Shown piece after piece: positions 49,548 through 58,644 of a DNA stretch of 64,000 bases (position 1 is its first letter; each line of letters opens with the position of its first letter). The position numbers and the translations under genes are program-made. Under the pieces are notes generated by a model, which searched no databases, was not told where the DNA came from, and was given only the letters and a program-made list of their open reading frames with translations. Source of the DNA: Corynebacterium glyciniphilum AJ 3170 (GTDB lineage: Bacteria; Actinomycetota; Actinomycetes; Mycobacteriales; Mycobacteriaceae); contig NZ_VDYZ01000006.1 of NCBI RefSeq assembly GCF_007673095.1, forward strand, positions 124,001 through 188,000, given 5' to 3'.

Positions 49548-50710
49548 CGGGAGGCGACCTTCACGGCCACTGCGGACATCACGCAGACCACGGCGCCGAC
49601 GAGGAACACGGTGACGTAGCCGACCAGCGGTGCGATCAGCGCGATGGCGAACGGCATGAAGAACCCCAGGTAGGTCAGGGCGTAGAACACGGCGGTGAGG
49701 GACCCCAGCTCCTCCGGTGCCGCGATGCGCTGCACCTCCCGCAACCCTGACACGATCATGATGCCGTAGGCGGTGCCGAGGACCATCGCGGTCGGCACCA
49801 GGAACCACACCGCGTGGGTGGTGACCACGATGACTGCCGCACCCATACCGATCACGGCGGTACCCAGGGCGTACAACGGCGGAGTGACGGCCGCCCAGGT
49901 CGGCAGCCGTCCGGCCCAGGGCTGCACGAAGGTGCCGGTCAGCATGGTGACCCCGGCGATCAGACCGGTGTACGCCACCGGCGCGGACACACCCGAGGTC
50001 ACCAGCGGCGGAAGTACCGCAAAGGACGTCGTCGCCAGTCCGAACGCCCACGGTGCCCACAGCGCCACGGTGAACAGGAACCGGGGTGTACGCGCCGAGG
50101 GTGGGAACTGCAAACGGGAGGCTGCCCGTCGTCCTGCATCCGGGGTGACCCACACCAGAGGGGTCAGCACCAGGATCATCACGAGGTGGATGATCAACGG
50201 GGTGGTGTCCGGGCCCGGCAGCCATTCCGCGACAGGCCCACTGACCAGCGGGCCGACACCGAACCCGGCGGAGGTGGCTGCGGTCGCGCGCCGGGCTGCC
50301 GCACCGTCGTTCCCGTCGGTCTCCACGGTGACCTCCTTGAGCCACGACGCTCCGGCGGCGAGCACCAGGCCCACGGCGATGCCGGTGAGCATCCGGCCGA
50401 CACAGAGCAGGACGGGCCCCCACGCCACGTCAACGCCGAGATGGGCCGCGAGCGTCACCACCGTCCCCGTCGCGGAGAACAACAGGGCGGGACGGACGAC
50501 CGAGCGCCGACCCCGCCTGTCGGACAGCGGTCCGCCGACCATCAGGGCGGGGATGAGCCCCAGGACGTAGACGGCGAGGACGAAGTTCACCGGCGCTTGG
50601 CCCAGTCCGTGTGTCTCGCGCATCACGGGCAGGAGTGGGGCGAAGAGGTTCGCGCCGTAGGAGACGGCGAACATGCCCAGCGCGATCCGGACCCAGGGTG
50701 CAAGTGTCAT
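49529..50710 (-). CDS. MFS transporter
   Basis: 393 residues, 12 predicted helices. The MFS loop 2-3 motif is GGPLSDRRGRRSVVRPALLF, and GRMLTGIAVGLVLAAGASWL is typical of helix 4. Start ATG at 50708-50710. Likely a drug or metabolite exporter of the DHA type. It sits convergent to the two-component genes and is not obviously part of that operon. Confidence 0.9.
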   Translation of the reverse strand: MTLAPWVRIALGMFAVSYGANLFAPLLPVMRETHGLGQAPVNFVLAVYVLGLIPALMVGGPLSDRRGRRSVVRPALLFSATGTVVTLAAHLGVDVAWGPVLLCVGRMLTGIAVGLVLAAGASWLKEVTVETDGNDGAAARRATAATSAGFGVGPLVSGPVAEWLPGPDTTPLIIHLVMILVLTPLVWVTPDAGRRAASRLQFPPSARTPRFLFTVALWAPWAFGLATTSFAVLPPLVTSGVSAPVAYTGLIAGVTMLTGTFVQPWAGRLPTWAAVTPPLYALGTAVIGMGAAVIVVTTHAVWFLVPTAMVLGTAYGIMIVSGLREVQRIAAPEELGSLTAVFYALTYLGFFMPFAIALIAPLVGYVTVFLVGAVVCVMSAVAVKVASRHSQPF

Positions 50711-50769
50711 GGCTCACATTCTGGCATGTCCATCGAATGCTTATATGTATCGGGGGAGGGCTCCGTGGA

Positions 50770-51354
50770 TCAGTTCGCGACGAGCGCGTCCCGGGAGTCA
50801 CCGCTGGCGCACCGGTCGGGGACACCCTCGAGATCGCTGATCGGTACGGTCGTGGCCTCGAGATCCATCGGCTGGCCCACGTACACCGTGTCCCTGCCGG
50901 GAAGGGTGACCGACGGACGCCCGTCCTGGGTGACGACGTCGGCGTCTGCGGGGACCACGAGAGGCCGGGGAGGGCCGTCGTCCGAGAATCCGACGACGGC
51001 GAAGCAGGAGCCCTGGCCGGTGACGAGACGTCCGGAGATGCTTTCGGCCTCCCCCTCGGGCGAGTCGTCCGTGGTAAGTGCGACGGGCCCGCTGCCTGAG
51101 GCGGAGACCGTGATGCGACCGTCGGCGGGGTCGGGCTCAGAGGCGTCAGAGGGGTCCCCTGCCTCTGTGGTCACTGTCTCGGTTACGGTCTCGCGGGCGT
51201 CGGTGCCCGTGTTCCCGGTGCCGGTGTCTTCGGTGAACGTCGGTGTGTCGGGTGCGCTGCCGTTGTTGCCGTCGCCGTCACTGCAGGCGCTGAGGGGGCC
51301 CAGGGCGAGGACGGCAGCGAGGGATGCGGTGATGGCGGCGCGGTGTCGTGTCAT
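50770..51354 (-). CDS. Secreted lipoprotein, function unknown
   Basis: 194 residues. Signal peptide with lipobox GPLSAC (Cys near 24), then a Gly/Asn/Thr-rich linker and a compact domain from about 75 (ITVSASGSGPVALTTDDSPE, PLVVPADADVVTQDGRPSVT) with two cysteines that could form a disulfide. ATG 51352-51354 is chosen for the GGAGAGAG upstream and the signal peptide; the frame continues further upstream. No family recognised. Confidence 0.75.
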   Translation of the reverse strand: MTRHRAAITASLAAVLALGPLSACSDGDGNNGSAPDTPTFTEDTGTGNTGTDARETVTETVTTEAGDPSDASEPDPADGRITVSASGSGPVALTTDDSPEGEAESISGRLVTGQGSCFAVVGFSDDGPPRPLVVPADADVVTQDGRPSVTLPGRDTVYVGQPMDLEATTVPISDLEGVPDRCASGDSRDALVAN

Positions 51355-51595
51355 GGGTTCTCTCTCCACGTCGAAGTATGGTCGGGGACGCCTCCAGGTG
51401 TACCAGGTCGTGCCCGGCATCCGTTTCAGGGACCTCACGTCGCCGCTGAGGGTGTGCAGACGTGGCTCGGACCCCAGGATTGTGTTGGTTCTGTGCTGGC
51501 TGGCCACCCTGGGGTGGCTGTCCCAGGGAGGGACGTCACAGCCTGTGGCGGGGGCACATCACCTGTTCTGCGTGGTTAGTGCCCGTACCTCCCTC

Positions 51596-51613
51596 ATTCT
51601 CGATAATGAGAAT
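51596..51613. promoter_or_regulatory. AT-rich palindrome resembling a Fur/Zur-type box
   Basis: ATTCTC-GATAAT-GAGAAT, perfect 6-bp arms, 10 bp after the HAD gene end and 242 bp upstream of the lipoprotein gene. The region 51355-51622 has no gene. It may instead be a weak terminator of the HAD gene. Confidence 0.35.
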
Positions 51614-51622
51614 CTACGCCGA

Positions 51623-52525
51623 TCACACACCCAGCAACTGTCGCAGTACCTGCACCACGCCGTCCTCGGTGTTGGCCGGAGCGGTGTAGTTCGCGGCCTC
51701 CGTGATGCCGGGGTGAGCATTGGCCATGGCGAAGGACAGGTCGCCCTCGCCGATCATCTCCAGGTCATTGAGGTAGTCGCCGAACACCGCGGTGTTCGCC
51801 GGTGAGACGCCCAGTTCTTTCTGCAGGTCACGCAGGGCGGCACCCTTGTTGGCGTCCGTACGCATGATGTCGATCCAGTTCGCCCCGGAGATCACCACCG
51901 CGTTGTTCTCATCCACCTCGGGAGCTGCGGCGTCCTCGCCGGTGAACAGGCCCGGGGCGGCGTCCTCGGCGGAGCCGAAGGCGAAGACGGCGACCTTCAC
52001 CACCGGAGTGTCCACCGTGGTGAGGTCGTCGATCTGTTCGAGGGAGTGGTAGTACTTCGCGGCCTCGTCGAGGAACTCGCGGTCGGAGCTCTCTACGTAG
52101 GCGACCTCGGGAGTGCAGATGACGAGGCCGAGACGCCGGTCGGTACCACGTACCGCGGAGATGCACTGCTGCACCGTGTCGTCGGACAGGGGAGAGGTGG
52201 CGACGACCTCGTCATCGTGGACGACGACGGTACCGTTCTCCGCGAGGTAGGTCCGGATCCCGTGGTCGCCGAACATGTCGTGCAGCGTCGCGTGCTGACG
52301 TCCGGAGGCGGGCACCACGACAATGCCACGGTCCTGCATCACCGGCAGCAGGTCCCAGAACCCCTGGGGGACAGTACCGTCCGCCCGGAGCAGGGTGCCG
52401 TCCATGTCGAGGACCACGAGGCCGAGGTCAGGGGTAGGGGAGAGGTCGCGCCAAGAGGTGGAGGTCGCGGTGGGCTCGGAGGTGGACTCGGGGGCGGACG
52501 CGGAGGTGGTCGGGGTTTCCGTCAT
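51623..52525 (-). CDS. HAD-superfamily (Cof-type) phosphatase
   Basis: 300 residues. After a Ser/Thr-rich tail-like N-terminus (1-30) come the HAD motifs: LVVLDMDGTLLRADG (nucleophile Asp), VVPASGRQHATL (motif II), Lys in TDANKGAALRDL (motif III) and VFGDYLNDLEMIGEG (motif IV). Cof-type HADs dephosphorylate sugar phosphates or FMN. A parS-like site lies just upstream of the ATG. Confidence 0.9.
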   Translation of the reverse strand: MTETPTTSASAPESTSEPTATSTSWRDLSPTPDLGLVVLDMDGTLLRADGTVPQGFWDLLPVMQDRGIVVVPASGRQHATLHDMFGDHGIRTYLAENGTVVVHDDEVVATSPLSDDTVQQCISAVRGTDRRLGLVICTPEVAYVESSDREFLDEAAKYYHSLEQIDDLTTVDTPVVKVAVFAFGSAEDAAPGLFTGEDAAAPEVDENNAVVISGANWIDIMRTDANKGAALRDLQKELGVSPANTAVFGDYLNDLEMIGEGDLSFAMANAHPGITEAANYTAPANTEDGVVQVLRQLLGV

Positions 52526-52534
52526 GGCCCCATG

Positions 52535-52548
52535 GTTTCACATGAAAC
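52535..52548. promoter_or_regulatory. parS: Degenerate parS-like site (1 mismatch at centre)
   Basis: GTTTCACATGAAAC, one change in the central CpG, lies in the 24-bp gap between the HAD and lysR genes, 42 kb from parAB. The centre change breaks the strict palindrome; binding is uncertain. Confidence 0.45.
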
Positions 52549-52549
52549 G

Positions 52550-53479
52550 TCAGAGCTGCTCCGGTGTGTCCGGTGACTCCCGCCGGGCAGCCGCCCCCAG
52601 CGCGGTACGGAACGCACGCACACCGGGATGGCCGGTGTAGCCGTCGCGCACCGCGGTGAACAGCTGACGGTGCGGCGAGCCGGGCATCGCCAACGCCTGG
52701 GTGTGGTCAAGGTGTGGCCCGGCCAGCATCGCCGGGATCACCGTGACACCGTGCCCGGTGCGGGCCATGTGCGCCCGCAGGATCGGGTCGGTGGTTTCGC
52801 ACTTCACCCGCGGCTCCACACCGGCCTCGCGCAGGACGGTCCGTTCCCACCGTCCCTGCGGCATCGTCGCCGGCTCCAGGATCCACGGGGTGTCCGCCAG
52901 GTCCGCCAGACCGTCCAGCTCCTCGGCGGGTACCGCCCAGCGTCCCGTCGTCGGCAGGACCAGCAGCATCGGGTCGGCGAAGAGCTCCTCGCGGTGCAGC
53001 CCGGGGCGCACCGGCTCCGGCTGCCCGGGGAACTCGTCACCGATGACCACGTCGTAGGAGTGTGCGGCCAGCCCCTCGAAGGCCTCGCCGACCTCGCGGT
53101 GGTAGACCTCCACATTCAACTCCGGGTGCCGCTTCTCCAGCATCGTCAGCGCTGTCGGCAGGATCGTGGCCAATGCTGACTGGAAGCTGGTCACCCGCAG
53201 CGTCCCCTCCGCGCCGGCGCGCGATGAGGCGAGCTCGGCCTCGGCGGTGTCCAGGATCGTCAGGACCTCGTCGGTACGTGCCACGAGCCGGAGCGCAGCC
53301 TCGGTGAGCCGCACCCCGCGGCCCACCGTCTCCAGCAGCGGAACCCCGGCCTCACGCTCCAGCTGGCTGAGCTGGTGGGATACGGCGGACGGGGAATAGT
53401 GCAGCTCGCGGGCCACGGCGGCCAGAGTGCCGCGCTGGTGGACCTCACGCAGCAGGGTCAGACGGTGAATGTTCAGCAC
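52550..53479 (-). CDS. LysR-family transcriptional regulator
   Basis: 309 residues. N-terminal LysR HTH: LREVHQRGTLAAVARELHYS and PSAVSHQLSQLEREAGVPLL; substrate-binding domain from about 90 (GTLRVTSFQSALATILPTAL). GTG at 53477-53479; GATAAT lies 8 nt upstream on the minus strand. Divergent from the EamA exporter gene, which it probably controls. Confidence 0.93.
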   Translation of the reverse strand: MLNIHRLTLLREVHQRGTLAAVARELHYSPSAVSHQLSQLEREAGVPLLETVGRGVRLTEAALRLVARTDEVLTILDTAEAELASSRAGAEGTLRVTSFQSALATILPTALTMLEKRHPELNVEVYHREVGEAFEGLAAHSYDVVIGDEFPGQPEPVRPGLHREELFADPMLLVLPTTGRWAVPAEELDGLADLADTPWILEPATMPQGRWERTVLREAGVEPRVKCETTDPILRAHMARTGHGVTVIPAMLAGPHLDHTQALAMPGSPHRQLFTAVRDGYTGHPGVRAFRTALGAAARRESPDTPEQL

Positions 53480-53537
53480 AGTTCACCATTATCGTTCATA
53501 TCCCTGAGATAGACGAACCAATACCCCGGGCCCCACA

Positions 53538-54458
53538 ATGAGAGCCATGAGCATCACCCGTTCCTCCTCCCTCGTCCTGGCGTCCTGCGCATCCCTGCAG
53601 TTCGGCGCGGCGACCGCCGTCGGCCTCTTCGACTCCCTCGGGACCTGGGGCGTCACCTTCCTCCGTCTGACCATCGCCGGCGCCCTGCTCCTGCTGATCG
53701 CACGCCCGGCACTGCGCTCCTGGTCCCGGGGGGACTGGCGCGCCGTCGTCTTCTTCGCCGTGATGATGGCCGCGATGAACGGGTTCTTCTACGCCTCCCT
53801 GGACCGCATCCCGATGAGCGCCGCGGTGGCCATCGAGTTCATCGGTCCGCTGGTCTACGCCGGGCTGACGTCCAGGCGTCGCGGTGACCTGGTCTGGGTC
53901 GGCCTCGCCGCCGCCGGCATGGCCGTCCTCGGCCTCGAGGCTCTGTCCGACGCCGCCCTCGACCCGGTCGGCATGCTGCTGGCGCTGATCGCCGGGGTGT
54001 TCTGGGTCGGCTACATCGTCGGCTCCGCCGCGGTGGGACGCCGCATCGCGGGCACCGGTGGCCTGGCCGTGGCCATGCTGCTCGGCGGTCTGATGCTCGC
54101 CCCGGTCGGAGGTGCCGCCGTCGAGGGCATCACCGCCGACCCGTGGCTGTTGATTCCTGCGGTGGTCACCGCGCTGATGGCCTCCGTGATCCCGTACTCA
54201 CTGGAGCTCGCGGCGCTGCGCCGCCTGCCGGCCGCCGTCTTCAGCGTCCTGATCAGCCTGGAACCAGCTTTCGCCGCACTCGCCGGGTTCGTCCTGCTCG
54301 ACCAGGAGATGACGGCGATGCGCGGCGTCACCGTCGTGCTGGTCATCGCGGCATCCGTCGGCATCACATGGTCGGCGCACCAACGGACTGTCCGGCCACC
54401 GCGGGAAGAGCGCGTGCGACGTCCACTGCTGCGTCGTCGAACACCATCTCATCAGTGA
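53538..54458 (+). CDS. EamA/RhtA-type transporter (DMT superfamily)
   Basis: 306 residues, ten predicted helices in two EamA repeats; SAAVAIEFIGPLVYAGLTSR and FSVLISLEPAFAALAGFVLL are typical of RhtA-like threonine/homoserine exporters. The start could be ATG 53538 or ATG 53547; neither has a good ribosome site. After the last helix a basic tail of about 30 residues (RTVRPPREERVRRPLLRRRT) reads into the convergent monooxygenase gene. Confidence 0.9.
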   Translation: MRAMSITRSSSLVLASCASLQFGAATAVGLFDSLGTWGVTFLRLTIAGALLLLIARPALRSWSRGDWRAVVFFAVMMAAMNGFFYASLDRIPMSAAVAIEFIGPLVYAGLTSRRRGDLVWVGLAAAGMAVLGLEALSDAALDPVGMLLALIAGVFWVGYIVGSAAVGRRIAGTGGLAVAMLLGGLMLAPVGGAAVEGITADPWLLIPAVVTALMASVIPYSLELAALRRLPAAVFSVLISLEPAFAALAGFVLLDQEMTAMRGVTVVLVIAASVGITWSAHQRTVRPPREERVRRPLLRRRTPSHQ

Positions 54459-55968
54459 CGTCGCCGCGGGCGAGCTCCGGCCATTCGCGCAGGTAGTCCT
54501 GGCGGTACAACCACGGCGACCGGTCGCCCTGCCGGGGTGTGACGTGCTCCGAGCGTTTGATGTAGCCCGCCTCGAACTCCAGCAGCGGACGCCGTTCGAC
54601 GTCATCACCGGGGAACACCGGGGCGGCGACCGTCTCGCCACGGTTGACCATGTGGTGCCACAACCGGACCAGGTACCGGGCCGTGAGGTCCGCCCGGGTC
54701 GTCCACGACTGGTTCAGGTACCCGACGGTGAAACTCAGGTTGGGTAGAGCGGAGACCAGCACACCGCGGTAGGCCACTGTCTGCGACGGGTCGACACTGT
54801 GCCCGTCTACCGCGACCTCTGCACCGCCGAACAGCTGCAACTGCAGCCCCGTCGCCGAGATCACCGTGTCCGCCTCCAGCACCGTCCCGTCCGACAGCCG
54901 CACACCTTCCGGGACGAGACGGTCGATCGTCGCGGTGACGACCTTCGCCCCCTTGTCCCGGATCGCAGCGAAGATGTCCCCGCCAGGCGCCTTGCACACG
55001 CGCTGGTCCCAGGGCTTGTAGGGCGGCGTGAAGTCCCGCCTGATCTGTGCGGGTGTCAGCCACCTCAACTGCAAGGCATGCAGGAAGCCACTGAACAGGA
55101 ACGGTGCGCCTTTGGCGAGGTACCACTGGACCATGTCACGGGTGATGTGGTTGACGCGGGCGACCTTGTGGGCGACCCGTTTGTTCGGGATCAGTGTCGT
55201 CCAGATCGTGGAGATCGTGTCGAACCGGGGCAGGGCGGCAACCCAGGTCGGGGTGCGCTGCAGCATCGTGATGTCCGCACCGTCCTCCGCCAACGCCGGG
55301 AGCAGGGTGACTGCGGTGGCGCCGGATCCGATGATCACGATCTTCCGCCCCGCGACGTCCCCCTGCTCGTCGGGACGCCACTGCTGCGCATGGATCAGCT
55401 GCCCCTCGTAATCCTCCTGGCCGTCGAAGGTGGGCTGGAACCCTGCCCGGTGGTCGTAGTAACCGCACCCCATGTGGAGCCGCTGCGTCCGGATGACGGT
55501 TTCGACCGTCGCATCCTCGGCAGCGTCCGGACGGTCGTCGGGCCCGTGGCGCCATGCGCGGACGGTCGTGACCTCCCAGTGGGGTCCGTGTGCCTCGGCC
55601 TCGGCGCCGGTGGTGACGAAGTTGATCCGCTTGACCCAGGTGTTCAACCGGATACGCTGCAGGAATCCGTCGTCCTGAGCCGCCTCGCGCAGGTACTCCT
55701 TGATATGTGCGCCGTCGCCGAGTGTGCCCTTGTGCGGCCAGGGTTTGTAGGGCAGCGCGAAGCTGGCCATGTCCGAGTCGGAGCGGATCCCGGGATAGGT
55801 GAAGGTGTTCCAGGTGCCGCCGAGATCGTCGTTCGAGTCGACGATCTCCCAGCTCCAGCCCGGGAACTCCGAGACGATGTGGTGGGCGAGGTCGATGCCG
55901 GCGATCCCCGCGCCGACGATCAACAGGTCGAGGACGCGGTCGGTGGTGGTGTCGTTCGGGGTGCTCAT
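54364..55968 (-). CDS. Flavin-containing monooxygenase (FMO/Baeyer-Villiger type)
   Basis: 534 residues. FAD motif LLIVGAGIAGIDLAHHIV, GGTWNTFTYPGIRSD, the fingerprint YEGQLIHAQQWRP (FxGxxxHxxxW type, closest to Baeyer-Villiger enzymes), NADPH motif IVIIGSGATAVTLLPALAED and ISATGLQL. Likely oxidises a ketone or heteroatom substrate; the substrate is unknown. ATG 55966-55968 is chosen because TACTGT on the minus strand (55976-55981) ends 7 nt before it. The 3' end overlaps the convergent transporter gene by 95 bp. Confidence 0.9.
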   Translation of the reverse strand: MSTPNDTTTDRVLDLLIVGAGIAGIDLAHHIVSEFPGWSWEIVDSNDDLGGTWNTFTYPGIRSDSDMASFALPYKPWPHKGTLGDGAHIKEYLREAAQDDGFLQRIRLNTWVKRINFVTTGAEAEAHGPHWEVTTVRAWRHGPDDRPDAAEDATVETVIRTQRLHMGCGYYDHRAGFQPTFDGQEDYEGQLIHAQQWRPDEQGDVAGRKIVIIGSGATAVTLLPALAEDGADITMLQRTPTWVAALPRFDTISTIWTTLIPNKRVAHKVARVNHITRDMVQWYLAKGAPFLFSGFLHALQLRWLTPAQIRRDFTPPYKPWDQRVCKAPGGDIFAAIRDKGAKVVTATIDRLVPEGVRLSDGTVLEADTVISATGLQLQLFGGAEVAVDGHSVDPSQTVAYRGVLVSALPNLSFTVGYLNQSWTTRADLTARYLVRLWHHMVNRGETVAAPVFPGDDVERRPLLEFEAGYIKRSEHVTPRQGDRSPWLYRQDYLREWPELARGDVTDEMVFDDAAVDVARALPAVAGQSVGAPTM

Positions 55969-56135
55969 GGACGCCACAGTACTGAGTAGGTATTGGCTCC
56001 GGAACAAAACGTGCAAACTGTCCCGGGTTTCCCGTCGTCCTGTCGGCCTCCGCGGCGTCGGACGGACACGTGGGGGTGGTCGTGGTCCGGAAAACCAACC
56101 AGGCGTGGTCGTCCGGCAACAGCGCGCACAGAAGA

Positions 56136-56159
56136 ACCCCCGGGCCAGGGCCCGGGGGT
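56136..56159 (-). terminator. Intrinsic terminator of the Lys/Ala-rich protein gene
   Basis: ACCCCCGGGCC pairs with GGCCCGGGGGT around 2-4 nt. On the minus strand it lies 13 bp after the stop at 56173 and is followed by TTCTTCTGTG. Confidence 0.8.
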
Positions 56160-56172
56160 CAGTCAGCGGAGC

Positions 56173-57846
56173 TTAGAGACGGTGCTTTCCGCCGTCATCC
56201 TCGGGGTCGTCAACGTTGCCGCCGTCCTTCTTGTCGCCCTGACCGGCGTTGCCGCCAGCCTTCGGAGCGCCCGGGGCACCGGGTGCGGCAGGGGCGTTCT
56301 TCTTGGCGTCCTGCTGAGCCTCGGCGGACTTCTCCTTGGCCTCAGCGGCCTTGTCTCCGGCCTTGTCGGCGGCCTTGTCCTTCACCTCGGCAGCCTTCTC
56401 CTTGGCGGCCTCAGCCTTGTCTCCGGCCTTGTCGGCGACCTCTTCGGCCTTTTCCTCGGCCTTGGCTGCCGCTGCCTTCGGCTTCGCGGCGGCACCGGTC
56501 GCAGGGGAACCGTTGGTGCGCGGGGACTTCGCCGGAGCGGAGGCGGAACCGCTGCCCTTGGCCTTCTGGGCGACGAAAGCCACCGCCGCGGCGATGATGG
56601 CGAGCAGCAGGACGTTGCGTCCCGTGTGCTTCTTCTTGTTCGCCTTCGCCGCCTTCTTCAGCTCCTTGGCGCGGACCTTCTCGGCCTTCTTGGTCGCGGT
56701 CTTCTTGATCTTGCGCTGGGAGCGGGACAGCTGCTTGTTGGCGGTCTTCGCGTTCTTCTGGGCGAACTTCCGGGCCTTCTTCGCCTGCTTGGCGGCCTTC
56801 CTCTTGCCCTTGGCACCTTCCTTCTTGGCAGTGTCGCCGACCTCGGAAGCGACCTCGGACGCCTGGGACCAGGCGCTCTCGAGAGACTTGCGTGCGGAGC
56901 TGCTGGCCTTGTCGGCCTTCTTCTTCGCGGCCTTGATGTCCTTGCCGTGCTTCTTCTTGAGGTTCTTCTTCGTCTTCTTGGCGGACTTCCCGGCATCCTT
57001 GCCGGCCTTACGACCTGCCTCGACACCGGTCGCGGCGAGGGCGGCGCCGGCCTTGCCGACCTGCGAAGCACGGTCACGGGCGTCGTCGAGGGCGTCGCTG
57101 ACAGTGTCGGACTCCAGGAAAGCGGTACCGCGCTCCTGGGCCTGGGAGAACAGCTCGCCACCGCGCTCGGCAGCGGTACGGCCCCACCGGGTGACAGTGT
57201 CGGTGAGGTCAGCGTCCGGAGCGTGGCGGACCTGGTCGGCCAGAGCGGACGCGCGGTCGCCGGCGGCAGACGTGACAGCGGAGAGTCGCTTCTCCACGAC
57301 GTCGCGGGGGCTCTCGTTCCTACCGGCGGCTTTCTTGGCGACCTTGTGCTGGCGCTTCAGTGCCTTCGCCTGGGTCTTGTCGGCCTTGGCCCGACGCTTT
57401 TCAGCCTTCGAAGAGATCTTGTCGGCCTTCTTGGTGGCCTTCGACGCCTTCTTGCTGAGCTTCTCGGCCTTGCTGTCCTTCAGGGTCTCCAGAGTATTCT
57501 CGGCCTCCTGTACGGCCTGGTCGAGACCCTGCGTGGTGTCATTCTTGATGGCGTTGCTCACCGTATTTCCTTTCGAGGCGGTACTTTTGTCAGACATCGT
57601 GGGGGCCGTGGAAGGCCGCGGTCGGGCTGCCCGGTCCTCGGCGAGGAGCTGTTCCACGATCAGCCGGTGGTGGCCCGGCGCCGAGGACAGGTCCCGTGAA
57701 GCTCCTTTGCTGGCGGCCGTGGGCCGGAGGGCGTAGAGACCGGAGACGTCACGGACGTCCCCCTTCCTGCGCTTGCTGCCGCCGCCGAGGGCCGACGAGA
57801 CCTGCCGTGCGGCACGTAACGCGGTGAATGCGGTGTTCGGGTCCAT
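56173..57846 (-). CDS. Very long Lys/Ala-rich membrane-anchored protein at the cwsA position
   Basis: 557 residues, dominated by Ala and Lys. N-terminal part (1-85) ordinary (MDPNTAFTALRAARQVSSAL); then KKASKATKKADKISSKAEKR-type basic stretches, an amphipathic middle, one membrane helix NVLLLAIIAAAVAFVAQ at about 398-414, and a C-terminal AEEKAEEVADKAGDKAEAAK coiled-coil-like tail ending acidic. ATG 57844-57846 has GGAG upstream; the later ATG at 57595-57597 has none. It occupies the place of mycobacterial cwsA (145 aa, also one late TM helix), but is far longer and histone-H1-like in composition. Possible cell-division/envelope scaffold or DNA-binding role; unproven. Confidence 0.7.
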   Translation of the reverse strand: MDPNTAFTALRAARQVSSALGGGSKRRKGDVRDVSGLYALRPTAASKGASRDLSSAPGHHRLIVEQLLAEDRAARPRPSTAPTMSDKSTASKGNTVSNAIKNDTTQGLDQAVQEAENTLETLKDSKAEKLSKKASKATKKADKISSKAEKRRAKADKTQAKALKRQHKVAKKAAGRNESPRDVVEKRLSAVTSAAGDRASALADQVRHAPDADLTDTVTRWGRTAAERGGELFSQAQERGTAFLESDTVSDALDDARDRASQVGKAGAALAATGVEAGRKAGKDAGKSAKKTKKNLKKKHGKDIKAAKKKADKASSSARKSLESAWSQASEVASEVGDTAKKEGAKGKRKAAKQAKKARKFAQKNAKTANKQLSRSQRKIKKTATKKAEKVRAKELKKAAKANKKKHTGRNVLLLAIIAAAVAFVAQKAKGSGSASAPAKSPRTNGSPATGAAAKPKAAAAKAEEKAEEVADKAGDKAEAAKEKAAEVKDKAADKAGDKAAEAKEKSAEAQQDAKKNAPAAPGAPGAPKAGGNAGQGDKKDGGNVDDPEDDGGKHRL

Positions 57847-58063
57847 GGACCGTGCGTCTCCTAACTCATTCTCGGCGGCCGACCTGCGGGGAGCCGCTGG
57901 GACCCGCACAGTCGGCGGGTCGGTCGGTTGTCTGTCACTTCACTAACGGTTCTTCTGTCGACACAAAATGGGTCGTCATCCAACGATAACCAAATCTGCG
58001 TCCGAGGGTAGTCGGAATCGGACGATCAGGGGTGTCGGACCGCTGTCCGGTAGCCTTGCCCCC

Positions 58064-58597
58064 ATGACTGTTCAGAAAACCGCGACAGCGACACTGCACA
58101 CCAACTACGGCGACATCGCCATCGACCTCTTCGGTGACCACTCGCCGGCCACCGTGAACAACTTCGTGGGTCTGGCCACCGGCGACAAGGAGAAGGCCCC
58201 TTACACCACTGAGAACGCCTCGGGCAGTGCCGAAGGCCCGTTCTTCGACGGCGCGATCTTCCACCGCATCATCGACGGCTTCATGGTCCAGGGCGGCGAC
58301 CCGACCGGCACCGGCCGTGGCGGCCCGGGCTACGAGTTCGCCAACGAGAACCACCCGGAACTGCAGTTCGACCGTCCCTTCCTCGTCGCCATGGCGAACG
58401 CCGGCCGCGACACCAACGGCTCCCAGTTCTTCATCACCGTCGGTGCGCACCCGCACCTCAACGGCGGCTACACCATCTTCGGTGAGGTCACCGACAAGGA
58501 GTCCCAGAAGGTCGTCGCCAAGATCTCCCGCGTCTCCACCGACAGGATGGACCGTCCCGACGAGGACGTCGTCATCGAGTCCGTGGACGTGGCCTGA
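58064..58597 (+). CDS. ppiA: Peptidyl-prolyl cis-trans isomerase A (cyclophilin)
   Basis: 177 residues. Cyclophilin signature FFDGAIFHRIIDGFMVQGGD with catalytic Arg, then MANAGRDTNGSQFFITVG and HLNGGYTIFGEV. No signal peptide, so cytoplasmic. TAGCCT (58051-58056) ends 7 nt before the ATG. Same position as ppiA (Rv0009) in mycobacteria. Confidence 0.97.
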   Translation: MTVQKTATATLHTNYGDIAIDLFGDHSPATVNNFVGLATGDKEKAPYTTENASGSAEGPFFDGAIFHRIIDGFMVQGGDPTGTGRGGPGYEFANENHPELQFDRPFLVAMANAGRDTNGSQFFITVGAHPHLNGGYTIFGEVTDKESQKVVAKISRVSTDRMDRPDEDVVIESVDVA

Positions 58598-58644
58598 TCA
58601 TCAGGCGTTTCTTCGCCGGGGCCCCGGCCACGGCGAGTCTGATC

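Noticed and set aside
55993..57736. Two long plus-strand Leu/Ala-rich frames resembling membrane proteins
   Set aside because: They are the reverse complement of Lys/Ala codons (CTT/GGC/GCC). Apparent hydrophobic helices are an artefact of the Lys-rich minus-strand gene, which has a ribosome site and terminator.
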